NCBI GenBank assembly: GCA_963678675.1
Contig: OY783197.1
Coordinates: forward strand, 24,533,934-24,597,933
Origin: Xiphydria camelus
Lineage: Eukaryota; Arthropoda; Insecta; Hymenoptera; Xiphydriidae
Reading direction: 5' to 3'
DNA: 64,000 bases
Below, piece after piece: positions 22,336 to 33,394 of this stretch. Numbering within the stretch: position 1 is the stretch's first letter; the number at the start of each line of letters is the position of its first letter. The notes under the pieces were generated by a model, which saw nothing but the letters and a program-made list of their open reading frames with translations, did no database searches and was not told the DNA's origin. The position numbers were made by a program, and so were the translations under genes.

Positions 22336-23997
22336 ATTTTAACTGACCAATCAGGTTATTCCAAATGTAGGAGTCATGAGTACTCCCAGGATACCTGGCA
22401 TTTACATTCATTATCCTTAAATCAGGATCACATATCTGAAAAAATAGGACTTTTTCTATAAATGTTACATTAATTTTTTAAACAGTATTTGACCTTCACC
22501 AATTGCACATTTATGGAGTGATACTGCTTCCTGTTTACATAAATGTGTTCGGGAAAATTTTCATCTTCTGCTGGAGGGGGGACAATAGCCACATGGGTGC
22601 AATCAATGCAACCGATGGCTCCAGGGAAACGGTGGTTCATCCAAAATCTATAGAATAAATTTAATTCCAATTTTATTTCAAGTACACATGTAACTGTATT
22701 GTTACATATGTACTTACATAATATGTAGTAGTTACATATGCAGAGTGATCGAGGATAACTCATCGAGCTGATAATGGTACATTCTCTTTGTTACAAAAAT
22801 TAACAAAAATTTTATTGGCAAAATGTACGATTGATAATTTTTAATCTATTAGGCAGTGACTGAAGCCAATAGGATATTCTTAAAAATATCGCCGGCACTT
22901 GCTTAATAAGTAAAAAATAAACCCAGCCACTACCGAAGTCAAATGTCAGGGAAATTAAAAAAGTGGGGCTCCTCAGCGGACATACGGTATATATGTACAT
23001 ATATATTATGTATGAATGCAGTATGAGAGTAATATGTAATATTCCTCAATGATATATTGCAAGTAATATTGTTACTTACTTGTTACGAAGTTGTTGCAGT
23101 TCAATTAAATTATCTGGAAAGTGCACCCACTCTTGCATAACATGTGGCAAATTCAAAATATTAACAACATTATGAATGGATCGGCTAACCGACGACTGAC
23201 TAACAGCCATATTGATGTTGCTTGCTATGCAATTTTGATAGCTTCCTGATCCGAAGAAGCGCAGTGCAGTAAGAACCTGAAAATAAGTTTACAGTTGCTT
23301 TCATTTATGTTTAAAACTGTTTCATATCTCATTGAAAACTCCCACGTTCATCTTGATACGTCAATATATCGCTAATGGGCTGCAGTAGTGGCATAACTCA
23401 AAAATCCATAAGGTTCAATTTCAAATTTAAAGTTTTTTTATTGGGGATTCGAACCTTATGGATTTTTGAGTTATGCCACTATTGCAGCCCATGAGCGATA
23501 TGTCCACATTGAAGGGAAGAATTTAAAACAAATAATTTAACATTTATTTCAACGTTTATGAAATCCGTATTGGCCTTCAAGTTTATTTCAGCGTAACTTT
23601 CAGAGCGTATTTTGTGCACATGGAAATCCATATGTTTTTAAGCGCGCTGAAATGAACGTAGACCATAACTTTGAAAACTGTTGAAATCTTGTTTCAAATT
23701 TTCATCTTCACATCAACGTGTAAATTCTCAATACGGTATTTTTAACCCGTTATTCAAACTTACTTGTGTAGAAGAGTCTATAGCAGATGATCTTAAATGG
23801 CCCACTGAATTTTCCTCCACAACATTTATTATTGTCTCTGCTGTTTCCTTCTTCACTCTAAACAGCTTTATAAATTGTTTGTTTGGCAATTCGAAAGCAT
23901 CATCCCTCTCATGAAAACGTCTTTCATTGAAGTCAAAGACATTTTGCAGTTGATCGGCGATATGCAGTTGGATAGCATTTCGTAAAGCCATATCCAC
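22336..23997 (-). pseudogene. Harbinger transposase, N-terminal and first catalytic part
   Basis: Exons at 23997-23764, 23276-23080, 22647-22500 and 22435 to about 22336. Exon 1 encodes FNERRFHERDDAFELPNKQF and IKLFRVKKET. Exon 2 encodes VLTALRFFGSGSYQNCIASN and MAVSQSSVSRSIHNVV, the helix-turn-helix. Exon 3 encodes FPGAIGCIDCTHVAI with the first catalytic Asp, and [18 protein letters not shown]. Exon 4 encodes NVNARYPGSTHDSYIWNN. The second Asp and the Glu exon are missing, so it cannot be catalytic. A hairpin element sits in intron 1. Confidence 0.8.
23367..23501. mobile_element. hairpin MITE in transposase intron
   Basis: GGGCTGCAGTAGTGGCATAA at the left pairs with TTATGCCACTATTGCAGCCC at the right. 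Pairing continues through CTCAAAAATCCATAAGG. Arms are about 45 bp. ATATCGCT and AGCGATAT also pair just outside. Confidence 0.75.
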
Positions 23998-24995
23998 TAT
24001 TCTGTAAAGTGAAATAAAAAGTAAGGCGAATATAATCTAAATTATACATATTTCGTAAAGTACATTAATACATTAGAGTGACTTGGATCTAATTTGAATT
24101 CGTTTTGATTCCTGTTGCCAAGTTCAAATGAAAAACAAATTTATGGTTGATCAAACAATGTTACCGAATTCATCTTTTCTGAATTGTTAGATGGCGTACA
24201 ATAGTATGTATGAATATGTAGTTTTCCTTTAGAAGTAAATGGAGAAATAATCAGTAACATTTAAGTAAAATATGCTTGAATTTTTCATGCCGTTTTTGAA
24301 AAATGTTATGTAGTCTACTTTGAGGTTAGGTATGAATAAGATCAAAATAGAAGTTAGATCCTTCTTCAAGACACTTCGAGTGTATCTTTTAAGGAATTAG
24401 TTTAAAATAAAGATATATAATATAAATTAGCATTATTTTATACAATTATTATTAATTATACTTACCAGGTTAACTTCTTCTGGGATAGCACCACTCTTTT
24501 TAAATTCAATCCAACTTAATTTAAAATTGAGTTTTTACAGCTTAACTGAAAATTTATTAATTATTTTTAAAACTTACTTCAACTTAACTACAACATTCAT
24601 TTTGCTTCAACAAGTGAGAATCGTGACTATAAGAAATACATACCTACCACAAACATTAATTTTGACAAAATACATTGAATTGAAAAATGTATTAATAAAA
24701 TTGCACTCTAAAATTGATTCAAGAATTTAAATTAATAGATTTGTTAATAAAATTACATTTATTAAACAATGATCACCATTAATATTTGAATCGGAAGCTC
24801 GTTAACTAACTTTTTCACTAGGTTTTTCGCATACGGATAGCATCTCGAGTGGGTCCAACCCACTCGAGATGAACCCTTCGGAAATTATCGAATGAGACAT
24901 TAAATATCGCATACGAACAGACTCGAGAATAGACTTTCGGATCTCGCATGGTATATCGCATGCGATATCTAGGGTCACAGTTTCGAGAATCGGCT
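23998..24995. other. Harbinger 5' region and terminal area
   Basis: Upstream of the truncated transposase and without coding frames until 24.8 kb. A near-perfect palindrome built on ATCTCGAGTGGG and CCCACTCGAGAT lies at 24851-24879. GCATACGAACAGACTCGAGAATAG at about 24911 resembles the inverted terminus seen at 33473, so this may be the right end of the 21-25 kb element. Confidence 0.5.
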
Positions 24996-25214
24996 GGGCC
25001 CCAATTCTCGAGCTCATGCGACCAACTTTCGTATACGAGTTTGACCGTTTCGTATACGACTTTCACTAGTTGGTATTCCTGACTGCTCGTCACCGCGTCG
25101 TATACGAAAAATGGTATACGAATTACATCGCATGTGTCATACCATGCGAAACAAATATTGCGTATACGACTACATGCAGTTTGCTAACAGTAATAAGTTA
25201 TACCAAGATATAAA
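24996..25214 (+). repeat. Harbinger terminus GGGCCCCAATTCTCGAGCTC
   Basis: GGGCCCCAATTCTCGAGCTC then ATGCGA matches the terminus at 15998 and, with changes, those at 25314 and 33473 (inverted). Subterminal TCGTATACGA repeats several times between 25028 and 25165 in both orientations, as expected for transposase-partner binding sites. Confidence 0.6.
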
Positions 25215-25313
25215 ATGGCACAGTTAAGAAGATTGATAGATATAAATGCTGCTGATATTTTACAAAATTTTGAAATTATTGCCGAAAATAGAAGAGAATT
25301 TCATCAACGTACT
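25215..25313 (+). pseudogene. Harbinger transposase N-terminal fragment
   Basis: The frame starts MAQLRRLIDINAADILQNFE and continues IIAENRREFHQR before another terminus begins at 25314. Position just inside the 24996 terminus and the RREF-QR pattern fit a first transposase exon cut by insertion of the next element. Confidence 0.45.
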
Positions 25314-25445
25314 GGGGCCTTATGCTCGAGTTCACTCGAATATTATCGCATGCGATCACTTTCGTGTGAAAAGATGCGCATGCGATCGGAAATGGTATGC
25401 TCGAAGTTCATGCGAAGAAATGTTCGCATGCGAAGAATGAAGCGC
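25314..25445 (+). repeat. Harbinger terminus GGGGCCTTATGCTCGAG
   Basis: GGGGCCTTATGCTCGAGTTC is a variant of the 24996 terminus. Subterminal GCATGCGATC recurs twice and TTCGCATGCGAA once. It is a candidate left end of the element carrying the genes at 26168-28440. Confidence 0.5.
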
Positions 25446-25499
25446 TGTTGCCGCATTAGAAGGAGTGCAAACTACTCCCTCTGCAAGTGATTTCGTCAC

Positions 25500-25680
25500 T
25501 GGTGACTTTTTTAAAATATCATTATTAAAACATATTAAGTAATGATAAATCGATTCTCGTGCTTTCATTAACCAGGACAAATACCGCCATTGCTAACGAG
25601 AGCATGAGAATTAATTAATTATTGGACAGTACGTTTAAAAATGACATACGAAAAAGTCACTAGCGACGGAGTCCGTGACT
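25500..25680. mobile_element. GTCACTGGTGACTTT repeat, copy 2
   Basis: Starts GTCACTGGTGACTTTTTT and ends AAAAGTCACTAGCGAC, with inner ATTCTCGTGCTTT and GAGCATGAGAAT also inverted. The same order is seen in copy 1 at 10920-11045. A noncoding MITE. Confidence 0.7.
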
Positions 25681-26167
25681 GCAGGAATACTTTGAAAGAC
25701 TGCATTTTCTGAAGTAATTTGAAACCTTAAAACTTTGTGTTAAGAGCACTTCTCAGGTTTGTAGAACGCTTGCGTACTATTGAATTTATTTCTGAATATA
25801 TACGTCGCAGACGTATTGTGATACTACCAAACCTAACCTTATAGAATCTAATTTATTTATATTTTAACATGTTATGCGAGCGAAGCGAACGAAGCCACAA
25901 AAGCTATTTCGGTGGTATTACAAATAATACGCCTAAATTTGTCAATTTGTGAGATTCTTCATGATTTCGGTAGTATTACAATACGCCTAGGCATATTGTA
26001 ATACGACTGATATTACAATACACCTGCGACATATATATAATATCTTCATCGAGTAAGTATGTAGAATTTATCAAATATTTAAAGTAAATTCGTAAAATTG
26101 TGGAATGAATCCGAAGAAGGATAAATAAATGTATATCATCAAAATATTTTAGTACAGATAAACGGCA
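25681..26167. other. Harbinger 5' leader, no gene
   Basis: Between the MITE and the Myb-like start codon. AATACGCCTA and TATTGTAATAC words repeat at 25925-26030 in both orientations. No coding frame is supported. Confidence 0.4.
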
Positions 26168-27209
26168 ATGGAAGAAGCAAAAATTAAGCGAGCAGGGAAT
26201 GTAACGTTGGAACAGAAGAACGTGCTGGTGGAAGTCCTACAACAAAACCCACAATTAGTTAGTGGCAAATTTAATGCCAACTTTACGAAAAGAATGGGGC
26301 AGGAGAAATGGGGAGAAATTACCGAGGTTCTTAATGCAATTCCAGGCGCTAGTAAAAATTGGATGCAGTGGAGAAAGGTTTGTGTATAAGCGAAAAATTT
26401 GTAATATATATAGGAAAACATTCATAGTACAATGTTATATTTATAAGACGTGGCAAGATATAAGGACAAAAGCGAAAGGCTCGAAAGCTAAATTAACATC
26501 AGAGTTGCGTGGAACTGGTGGAGGTCCATCAATGGAAAGTCCACTAACTGCCTTTGAGAACAAAGTGGCTGATATGATACCTACCACTGCAACGGGTGGT
26601 CAAATGCAGAGTAAAGAATCGAGAGTAGGATTTGTAAGTGTTGTGCACGCTTACATGAATATTCGGTGTATGTTATTTGAACAATCATATTCATTTGTAT
26701 CATACTTTGTAGACTTTGAGCAGTACGATGCTTAATTCTGATGGACACGAAAGTGACGCAGATAATGAAGCTGTAATCATTGACTATCTCGACGATGCAC
26801 TACCACACATAATGCCACAGTCGGAAAACGTCACTGACGAGAATGAGGTCGAGACTGTAGAAAAGAAAAAGGAGATAGTGAGAAGTAAGGACCGCATTCA
26901 TTTCTTTAAATCACTTAACATTTTCTAATATTTCTTCTAAGATTTCCTATATCATTTGCTTCAGAAACACCTGCTGGGAAAAGAAGGAGTGTCACATCTA
27001 AACGTTTTGAAACGACTCTTACGCAGAAGCAGGAGTTTATAAATGTTACTGCAGCAGAAATAGACATGCGAAAACAATATTATAAACAAAAAATTGAATT
27101 GCTTAAGCGAACAACTCTTGCACAGGAGCGCATGGCATCCACTAAAGAACGAAAGTGCTCCGCTTTAGAGCGTATTGCGGCTGCATTAGAGGCAAGTGTA
27201 ACGAATTAG
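26168..27209 (+). CDS. Harbinger Myb/SANT partner protein, intact, 4 exons (copy A)
   Basis: Exons 26168-26377, 26448-26633, 26713-26884 and 26965-27209 give 813 nt, 270 codons plus stop, with GT-AG borders. Exon 1 has the trihelix-like Myb/SANT domain (EQKNVLVEVLQQNPQLVSGK, WGEITEVLNAIPGASKNW, QWRK). Exon 2 encodes TWQDIRTKAKGSKAKL then GTGGGPSMESPLT. Exon 4 forms a charged coiled coil (KQYYKQKIELLKRTTLAQER, ERKCSALERIAAALEA). In studied Harbinger systems this second protein drives nuclear import and DNA recruitment of the transposase. It is convergent with the transposase at 27398-28440. No defect is visible, so it is one of the few intact open genes of the right-hand part. Confidence 0.85.
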
Positions 27210-27397
27210 AAGCGTGAAATGCTATTTTATATTTCCCTATTTTCTATTTCTCAATAATAAAAAGTAATAATTTGATTTATGATAGTTTCCTTTATTAGCT
27301 GATTAGCAGAACCGTGTCATTAAAATTTGTAGTCATATTCATGAATTACATCCCAGTTAGCATGAAGTAATAAGAAAGAGTTCCATAACAATAACAT

Positions 27398-28440
27398 TTA
27401 TGAAAAATAAGTTCTTATGATACGTCGCTGTAAAATACGTGCTCGTGCCAAATCCGGATGAATATGCCCTACTACATCTTCAACACCGGCAACACCATTA
27501 TTTTCATGGGGATAGAGCCCTATATCCACATCATTTATATCATCCATGTCTGGTTGAGGAATATTATTTTCAATACACATATTATGAAGAATTGTGCACG
27601 TATTAATAATTTTTGATGCTACTTCTGGCGCATAGTGTAGCGTGCGATGTTTCAGAAGACACCTAAATCGCATTTTCAATAATCCGTTACAACGCTCAAT
27701 TATTGAGCGAGTACTCGTTAAGCGTTCGTTGTACGCGGCTTCCGGCGTACCTGGTAAAGGATTTGGCAGAGGTGTCAAAAGCCAGGGTCTCAAAGCATAT
27801 CCAGAGTCACCTGTAAAAAGTGTCATTATAATGGGATGCAATAGTAATGAACTACATAGCGATTGTTACATTATAAGCAAACATCATTACCTAATAGATA
27901 AAAGTTCTCATAACCACGAGCATTTAAAGTTCTTAATAAGGGAAGAACAGCGCTACGATTCCAAATGAAGCTGTCATGTGTGCTACCTGGAAATCTGGCA
28001 TTCACGTTGATAATTTTTATATTTGAATCACAGATCTGAAAATGAAGTAAGGAATATGGTCATTTTTACAAATATAATAACAATTATTTTTGCAACACTG
28101 CAGTCAGTGCATTACCAACTGTACATTGATTGAGTGATATTGCTTTCTATTCACATAAATATGTTCTGGATAAAGGACATTGTTCTCTTGAGGTGCAATA
28201 ATAGCAACGTGAGTACAATCAACGCAGCCTATGACGCCTGGGAAATTATACTTCGTGTAAAATCTGGAAGAAATTTAATTACTTAATAATACCGCCATTC
28301 TATCCACATGGTGAATTTAACACCCAACCAGTTTGCAACCATGTTTTAACAGGAACACTACTTACCCATTTCGCACCTCTCGTAGAGCTTGCATGTTTTC
28401 AGGAAAATTGACCCAACGACTGAAAACGTCGTCATGTACC
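27398..28440 (-). pseudogene. Harbinger DDE transposase, 5' truncated (copy A)
   Basis: Exons about 28440-28374, 28263-28116, 28035-27891 and 27810-27398. They encode VFSRWVNFPENMQALREVRN, then [15 protein letters not shown] (first Asp), [46 protein letters not shown] (second Asp), STRSIIERCNGLLKMRF (Glu) and the C-terminus LQRRIIRTYFS. All three DDE residues are present. The N-terminal helix-turn-helix exon is missing: at about 28440 the sequence switches to the C-terminus of another transposase on the opposite strand. Not functional alone unless a protein lacking the N-terminus is active. Confidence 0.8.
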
Positions 28441-28595
28441 CATGCCCGACAGGTGACGATGAGATGATAGATATTGATATAGGCATGTTCAACGACAGAC
28501 CGATTGCAGAAGTTGTTGTAGGACGAGTAAATCGTGATCTTATGAAAGCAAGAGAGATGCAGCGTCGTATAATAAGAAATTATTTTGTAAATTAG
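28440..28595 (+). pseudogene. C-terminal scrap of a second Harbinger transposase (copy B)
   Basis: On the plus strand the frame reads DDEMIDIDIGMFNDRPIAEV, then VVGRVNRDLMKAREMQRRII and RNYFVN before a TAG stop. It aligns to the last 50 residues of copy A (VVGHIHPDLARARILQRRII) but differs at about half the positions, so it is another subfamily. It begins where copy A's sequence stops. Confidence 0.7.
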
Positions 28596-28839
28596 GTAAG
28601 GCGTTGAAATAAATTTTCTTTTTATTAAAAAGCATATTTTATTTCTTCTTTGACATAACCTTTACAGTAGTAGGAACTGACGAACCTTATGTTCTTTATG
28701 CTAAAACCATATAAATATAGAATAAAGTTTCAAAGTTTGACTGGTAATTTATATGATAAACATCTTGCCATATTATATGAACCAAGAAAACAATATATTA
28801 TAGGATAATATGAAAACTATGACTTTCACATCACATACC

Positions 28840-29053
28840 GTGTGTCCCTGCCTAGAACGTAGAGTTAGGCGTGGCTTAATTTGGCCTATACTTATACTGC
28901 CGACCAATGGGAGATCGGCGGGCTGAGTATTGGCTGGCCGGCCAGAACATAGCTCTCAGTCAATACTTAGCCCGCCGATCTCCCATTGGTCGGCGGTATA
29001 AGTATAGGCTAAATTAAACCACGCCTAACTTACGTTCTAGGCAGGGACACACT
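28840..29053. mobile_element. long foldback element
   Basis: CGTGTGTCCCTGCCTAGAAC at the left pairs with GTTCTAGGCAGGGACACAC at the right. Pairing continues nearly unbroken through GGCGTGG, GCCTATACTTATACTGCCGA and CCAATGGGAGATCGGCGGGC. Each arm is about 85-90 bp with a loop of roughly 30-40 bp. No coding frame. Confidence 0.85.
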
Positions 29054-29208
29054 GTATATCGTTAAAATAACATAACATTGCAGTACATAAATAATAGTGA
29101 ACTTAAATTAAGATAAACATAGTATCACACATTGACTAATATTGCGTTTAGATCACATCATAGTTGACATCTTGACATCCCAATACTTCTTAAACAATAT
29201 CCTTGTTT

Positions 29209-32200
29209 CTAATCGAACTCGCAAGTTTCATCAAGATATTCCTCATTTTCGAAAACAGCATCATTCGTAGCGTTATTATTAACGTTGTACATTTCAATAG
29301 CACGAGCAATTCGCTCTTTAGCTGTAACATCTCGTTCAAGAAGCTCAACTTTTTTATTGTAGTAACTTCTTCTGAGCATCAAATCATTATCTGCATTTGC
29401 TGCGAGAGATGTTGTATACGAAAGAGTTTCGTTCAAACGTTTAGTTGCCATAGCTCGTGTATTTCTCTGTTTACCTTAAAGAGTAACATTTTTTTGAGAA
29501 TAACAGATATATAATTATTATGCACAGAGCATAAATAATATTGTTAGGAACCACCGACGTAGTTAACTATACCTGATTTCCCGCTTGATCTTCTCATAGG
29601 AAATTTAGTATCATGCTCTTCCATTGCTCCTGCTGAAATATTATTTTAACGATTTAGGTAGATAAAATACGAAATTAAATCAGTGTTTTATAGAAAATGT
29701 GTTCGACTATACAGCTGTCTATAATAATATTTACATTTAAGAAACGATGTCCGATTCTCTTTTCCATTATCCTTTGAGTGTTGGGCAACTTTCGGCTTTG
29801 GTATGTTCGACTCAAACTCATCTATAAATAGGGAATAAATTACTATTTAAAGCAACTATTATTGTACGGCAATGTGACAGGCATATGTTTAAATAAATGT
29901 AGAATTACGAAATGGCTATATTAATTATAAAATTACTTCTAAACGCAGCTTCTTTCAATGCATTGGAGCTGCTTGATGGAATTTTTGATTGATCAGTGGC
30001 AGTTTTTTTCTGAATATATTGTGCAATATCTTTATCACTCTCTGCCGTTTCTTCGAAAGCCTATAACACTGATCGACAAAATTTAACTTTTTGTCTGTTA
30101 AATGAATTACAATGCCTGTTTCTAATGGAATTTTTTGCTCTGATTTTAAATTTACATAGCATTTTTTTGTAACGGGTAAGGTTTTCTTGTAATACTAAAT
30201 TAAAAGGTTCATACTGTCGTAAAGTGATTAGTATTATTTAATGTACTGACATGTATTAATCTCAATCAAAATGGATAGTTTTTAACGATTTTCTACTGTA
30301 TTTGGCTTGAGGAACATCCCTTTTTAGTGTCCAACAATAGTCTGCTAGCATATTTGGATTCCATTTTCCCTGATAGCGTTTTTCTATGGTTGAAATATCT
30401 TGGTGGAACCGCTCGCCGTGTTCGTCGCTCACATCGCCTAGATTTTCGGGAAAGAAGTCCAAGTGTGAATCCAGAAAATGTATTTTTAAGGACATGTTAC
30501 ATCCCAGAGCTTTATAATTTAGAAGGAGTTCTGAAACTAGTTCTCTATAGTTCTCAGCTTTTCTATTGCCAAGAAATTCTGTTACGACATTTTTGAAAGA
30601 CTTCCATGCAGCTTTTTCAACCTCATTCAAACTTTCTTCAAAGCAATAGTCGTTTATAAGTTCCCTTATTTGTGGGCCTATAAATATACCCTCTTTTATT
30701 TTAGTTTCACTGATCCTAGGGAATTTGTTCTTTAAGTACAAAATACCTTGACCACTTTTATCCATCGCCTTCACAAAATTTTTCATTAATCCAAGTTTGA
30801 TGTGCAAGGGAGGAAGATATACGTGTTCAGGGTTTACAAGTGGTTGAGAAGTAACGTTTTTTTGTCCAGGTATCAGATTTCTTTTAGGCCATTGCTGTTT
30901 GACAAAATGATTTTTTCGATCTCTGCTATCCCATTCGCATAGAAAACAACAAAATTTAGTATATCCTGTTTGGAGCCCTAACAAAAGCGCTATAACTTTC
31001 AAATCGCCGCATATATTCCAAGAATACTGTTGGTATTGTATCTTCGATAGCAAATTCTTCATGTTGTCATACGTCTCTTTCATATGAGCTGCGTAGGCAA
31101 GAGGAATCGAAGGTTTCTTATTTCCAATGTGAAGAAGCACGGCTTTTAAACTTAGTTTAGAGGAATCTATAAACAACCTCCATTCGTTAACATCATGGTG
31201 GTATCCTAACTCACTCAGTAATGAATCAACGTCAGTACAATATATTAAATTTCCTTCTGCGGAGAACAAGCGCTTGAAGTCGTCTTCTCTTCGACGATAG
31301 AAAGAAATTGTAGTTCCCTTCTCGAGAAGATTCCAACCCTTTAATCTGGACGCCAACAATTCTGCCTGATTTTTTGATAAGTTTAGATCACGAACTAGAT
31401 CATTGAGTTCAGCCTGATTGATTCTATGAGGTTCTGCAGACATTTCACAAAAATCTGGGTCTTCAATGTCGTCTTTTTCTGGGCTTAATTGTAAATTTTC
31501 ATCGCCAGTATTTTCGGTATCTAAACTCCAATTTTCTGGTGGCGCTGGGATTGGAAGCTCGTCGCTGTGAGGAACAGGCCTGATAGCTGAAGCAAGGTTG
31601 GGATATTCAATGGTCTTCTTGGTCTTGCTTGTTATTCCAGCAATTTTTGTAATGCAGAAATAACAGTCAGTGAAGTGATCCTTTGGCTCCCTCCATACCA
31701 TTGGAATTGCAAATGGCATATATCGTGACTTTCCGTGAAGCCAACCACTGAGTAATGTTACACAAGACGCACAACAAATATGAGGGGCCCAAGGTTTTTC
31801 CTGATCACCGATTTTACACCCAAAATAAAGCTCATATGCCTTTTTTATCAAGGGAGTAATATTCCTTCTTTGGGACTTCAATGTTAGTTCACCACACACA
31901 TAACAGAAATTGTTTGGATGATTTTCACAATTTCGCGGCATTTTAAGAAATCTGTTTTTACAAAAATAAACACTAGATTGCAAGGTAAAGACGAGTAGTT
32001 CACTGTAAATTAATAGAAACACCTTTCACACTCGACACGCAGATCTAAACTAAACTGAAGAGACTCACGTAAGCAACGCGCCGATATTATCAAGCTGGCT
32101 GGACTTGTTTTGACAGGTCTGGCGTGTACTTGGTATCCTTATTGGAATCTACATTATGATACATTGTTGACGATCACCTTCTTTCGATACAGCCGAAAGC

Positions 32201-33182
32201 ATATAAAGTTACATACAAAAATACACATTATTATCTAGGAAATATAAAAGTTATTAAAAATGTAAAATTACAAAAAAACTGAGCCCGATGGGCAATTTCT
32301 GTTGTTATATTCGACTTTAGCGTAGCAAAATACATAAGAAACAGCTATAGTTATCCATTTAACAAAATCACTGTTGACCAGTGTAATATGAAAAAAATTA
32401 GTTCCTTGTGTAACATTTGTCCGAGTAAGAATTATTTAACAAATCTTCAATGAAGTTTATGTTATTTTCATAAATAGTCAATCAGTTTTTGTTTATATGG
32501 TAAAATGATAAGATTTACTCGAAATGTTCAGCTATGAACGACTTCATTAAAGTTCCGTCACCCAGAGTGGGTCAATCAGAATCATTTTCACTGGGTGCAC
32601 GGATAAAGTCCATTTGTGAGATGAGACTCAGATTGAGGGGCCAATTCTGTAAAACTTCACGTAAGAAAAAGACCTCTCGATCTGGGTCTCAATATCGCAA
32701 ACCTAATCATACTCACAAATTCAACTATAGATTCGTCTACTGAAGCATGACCATGGATGGTTGTCGGTCCAATCAATTTTGCAACAGCCTCATCCATCTG
32801 TGTCATACACACTTCTAGTGGTGGGCCACCTCCAGTTTTGGTAAAGTTGCGATTAATATTGGCCTTCTTTCCCTTTGTTTTAGTTCTTATATCGTGCCAA
32901 GTCTGCAAGTACATACATAAAAATATATAATGAATTTTCAATCGATTGCTATGGAACAAAATGAAGAATTGACTACGAATTTACCTTCCGCCACTGATTC
33001 CACGTTTTACGAGCACCAGGAACAGCATTTAATATTTCTGCTATTTCAGTCCACTGTGCTTGAGCATCTTTAAACGAAAAGTCGGAACTAAATTTTGCCG
33101 ATATTAATTTCGGATTCTCATTAAGATACTCTAAGAGCAAGGTTTTTTGCTCATTGCTGATGTTCCCCGCTCGTTTTTCCAT
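29209..33182 (-). CDS. Harbinger Myb/SANT partner protein (copy B) with a nested gene in its intron
   Basis: Exon 1 is 33182-32985 (EQKTLLLEYLNENPKLISAK, WTEIAEILNAVPGARKTW, QWRK) and exon 2 is 32902-32717 (TWHDIRTKTKGKKANINRNF, TKTGGGPPLEV), ending at GTGAGT. Exon 2 is 186 nt, exactly as in copy A. Later pieces lie at about 30062-29945 (TAESDKDIAQYIQKKTATDQ), 29825-29755 (DEFESNIPKPKVAQHSKDNG), 29628-29580 (MEEHDTKFPMRRSSGKS) and 29475-29209 (MATKRLNETLSYTTSLAANA, then a coiled coil ending DETCEFD). Joining of the middle exons is not fully proved. The exon 2 to 3 intron is about 2.65 kb and contains another gene. Its transposase is reduced to the scrap at 28440-28595. Confidence 0.65.
30262..31941 (-). 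CDS. single-exon 559-codon gene of a multicopy arthropod family, nested in a transposon intron
   Basis: The frame is open from MPRNCENHPNNFCYVCGELT to a stop at 30262; I place the start at 31941 because it precedes the conserved cysteines, although 27 more codons are open upstream. Cysteine pairs CYVCG, CCASC and CYFC in the first 110 residues suggest a zinc-binding head. The body carries ICGDLKVIALLLGLQTGYTK, FCCFLCEWDSRDRKNHF, LPPLHIKLGLMKNFVKAMDK, KEGIFIGPQIRELI, MSLKIHFLDSHLDFFPENLG and DEHGERFHQDI. I recall closely similar uncharacterised proteins in high copy number in arthropods and cnidarians, which implies a mobile origin. I do not know the enzymatic class; conserved acidic residues (GDLK, LDSH, DEHGE) could be catalytic, but that is conjecture. 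No stop or frameshift. Confidence 0.75.
   Translation of the reverse strand: MPRNCENHPNNFCYVCGELTLKSQRRNITPLIKKAYELYFGCKIGDQEKPWAPHICCASCVTLLSGWLHGKSRYMPFAIPMVWREPKDHFTDCYFCITKIAGITSKTKKTIEYPNLASAIRPVPHSDELPIPAPPENWSLDTENTGDENLQLSPEKDDIEDPDFCEMSAEPHRINQAELNDLVRDLNLSKNQAELLASRLKGWNLLEKGTTISFYRRREDDFKRLFSAEGNLIYCTDVDSLLSELGYHHDVNEWRLFIDSSKLSLKAVLLHIGNKKPSIPLAYAAHMKETYDNMKNLLSKIQYQQYSWNICGDLKVIALLLGLQTGYTKFCCFLCEWDSRDRKNHFVKQQWPKRNLIPGQKNVTSQPLVNPEHVYLPPLHIKLGLMKNFVKAMDKSGQGILYLKNKFPRISETKIKEGIFIGPQIRELINDYCFEESLNEVEKAAWKSFKNVVTEFLGNRKAENYRELVSELLLNYKALGCNMSLKIHFLDSHLDFFPENLGDVSDEHGERFHQDISTIEKRYQGKWNPNMLADYCWTLKRDVPQAKYSRKSLKTIHFD
32023..32716. other. intron and upstream region of the nested gene
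   Basis: No coding frame beyond short ones. It should include the promoter of the 559-codon gene and the undetected right end of whatever element carried it into the Harbinger intron. I looked for an inverse of sequences at 30065-30260 and saw no convincing match. Confidence 0.4.
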
Positions 33183-33394
33183 AATTTAAGTACGTAAAAT
33201 CACAAATATTAAAACCTATGCTGCTACGATGTTTTGTCGATAGACACCTTACCTTATCGGTTACTTTCTTCTGTTAAATATAAAGCCAACATTTCATTGG
33301 CTTGTAGTTTCCATGAAAATTTGGCAACGTTGTTTTATAAACGCATACGATTAGATCGTACGCAACCAATTCGCAAAGAGGTCGAGAATCGCTT

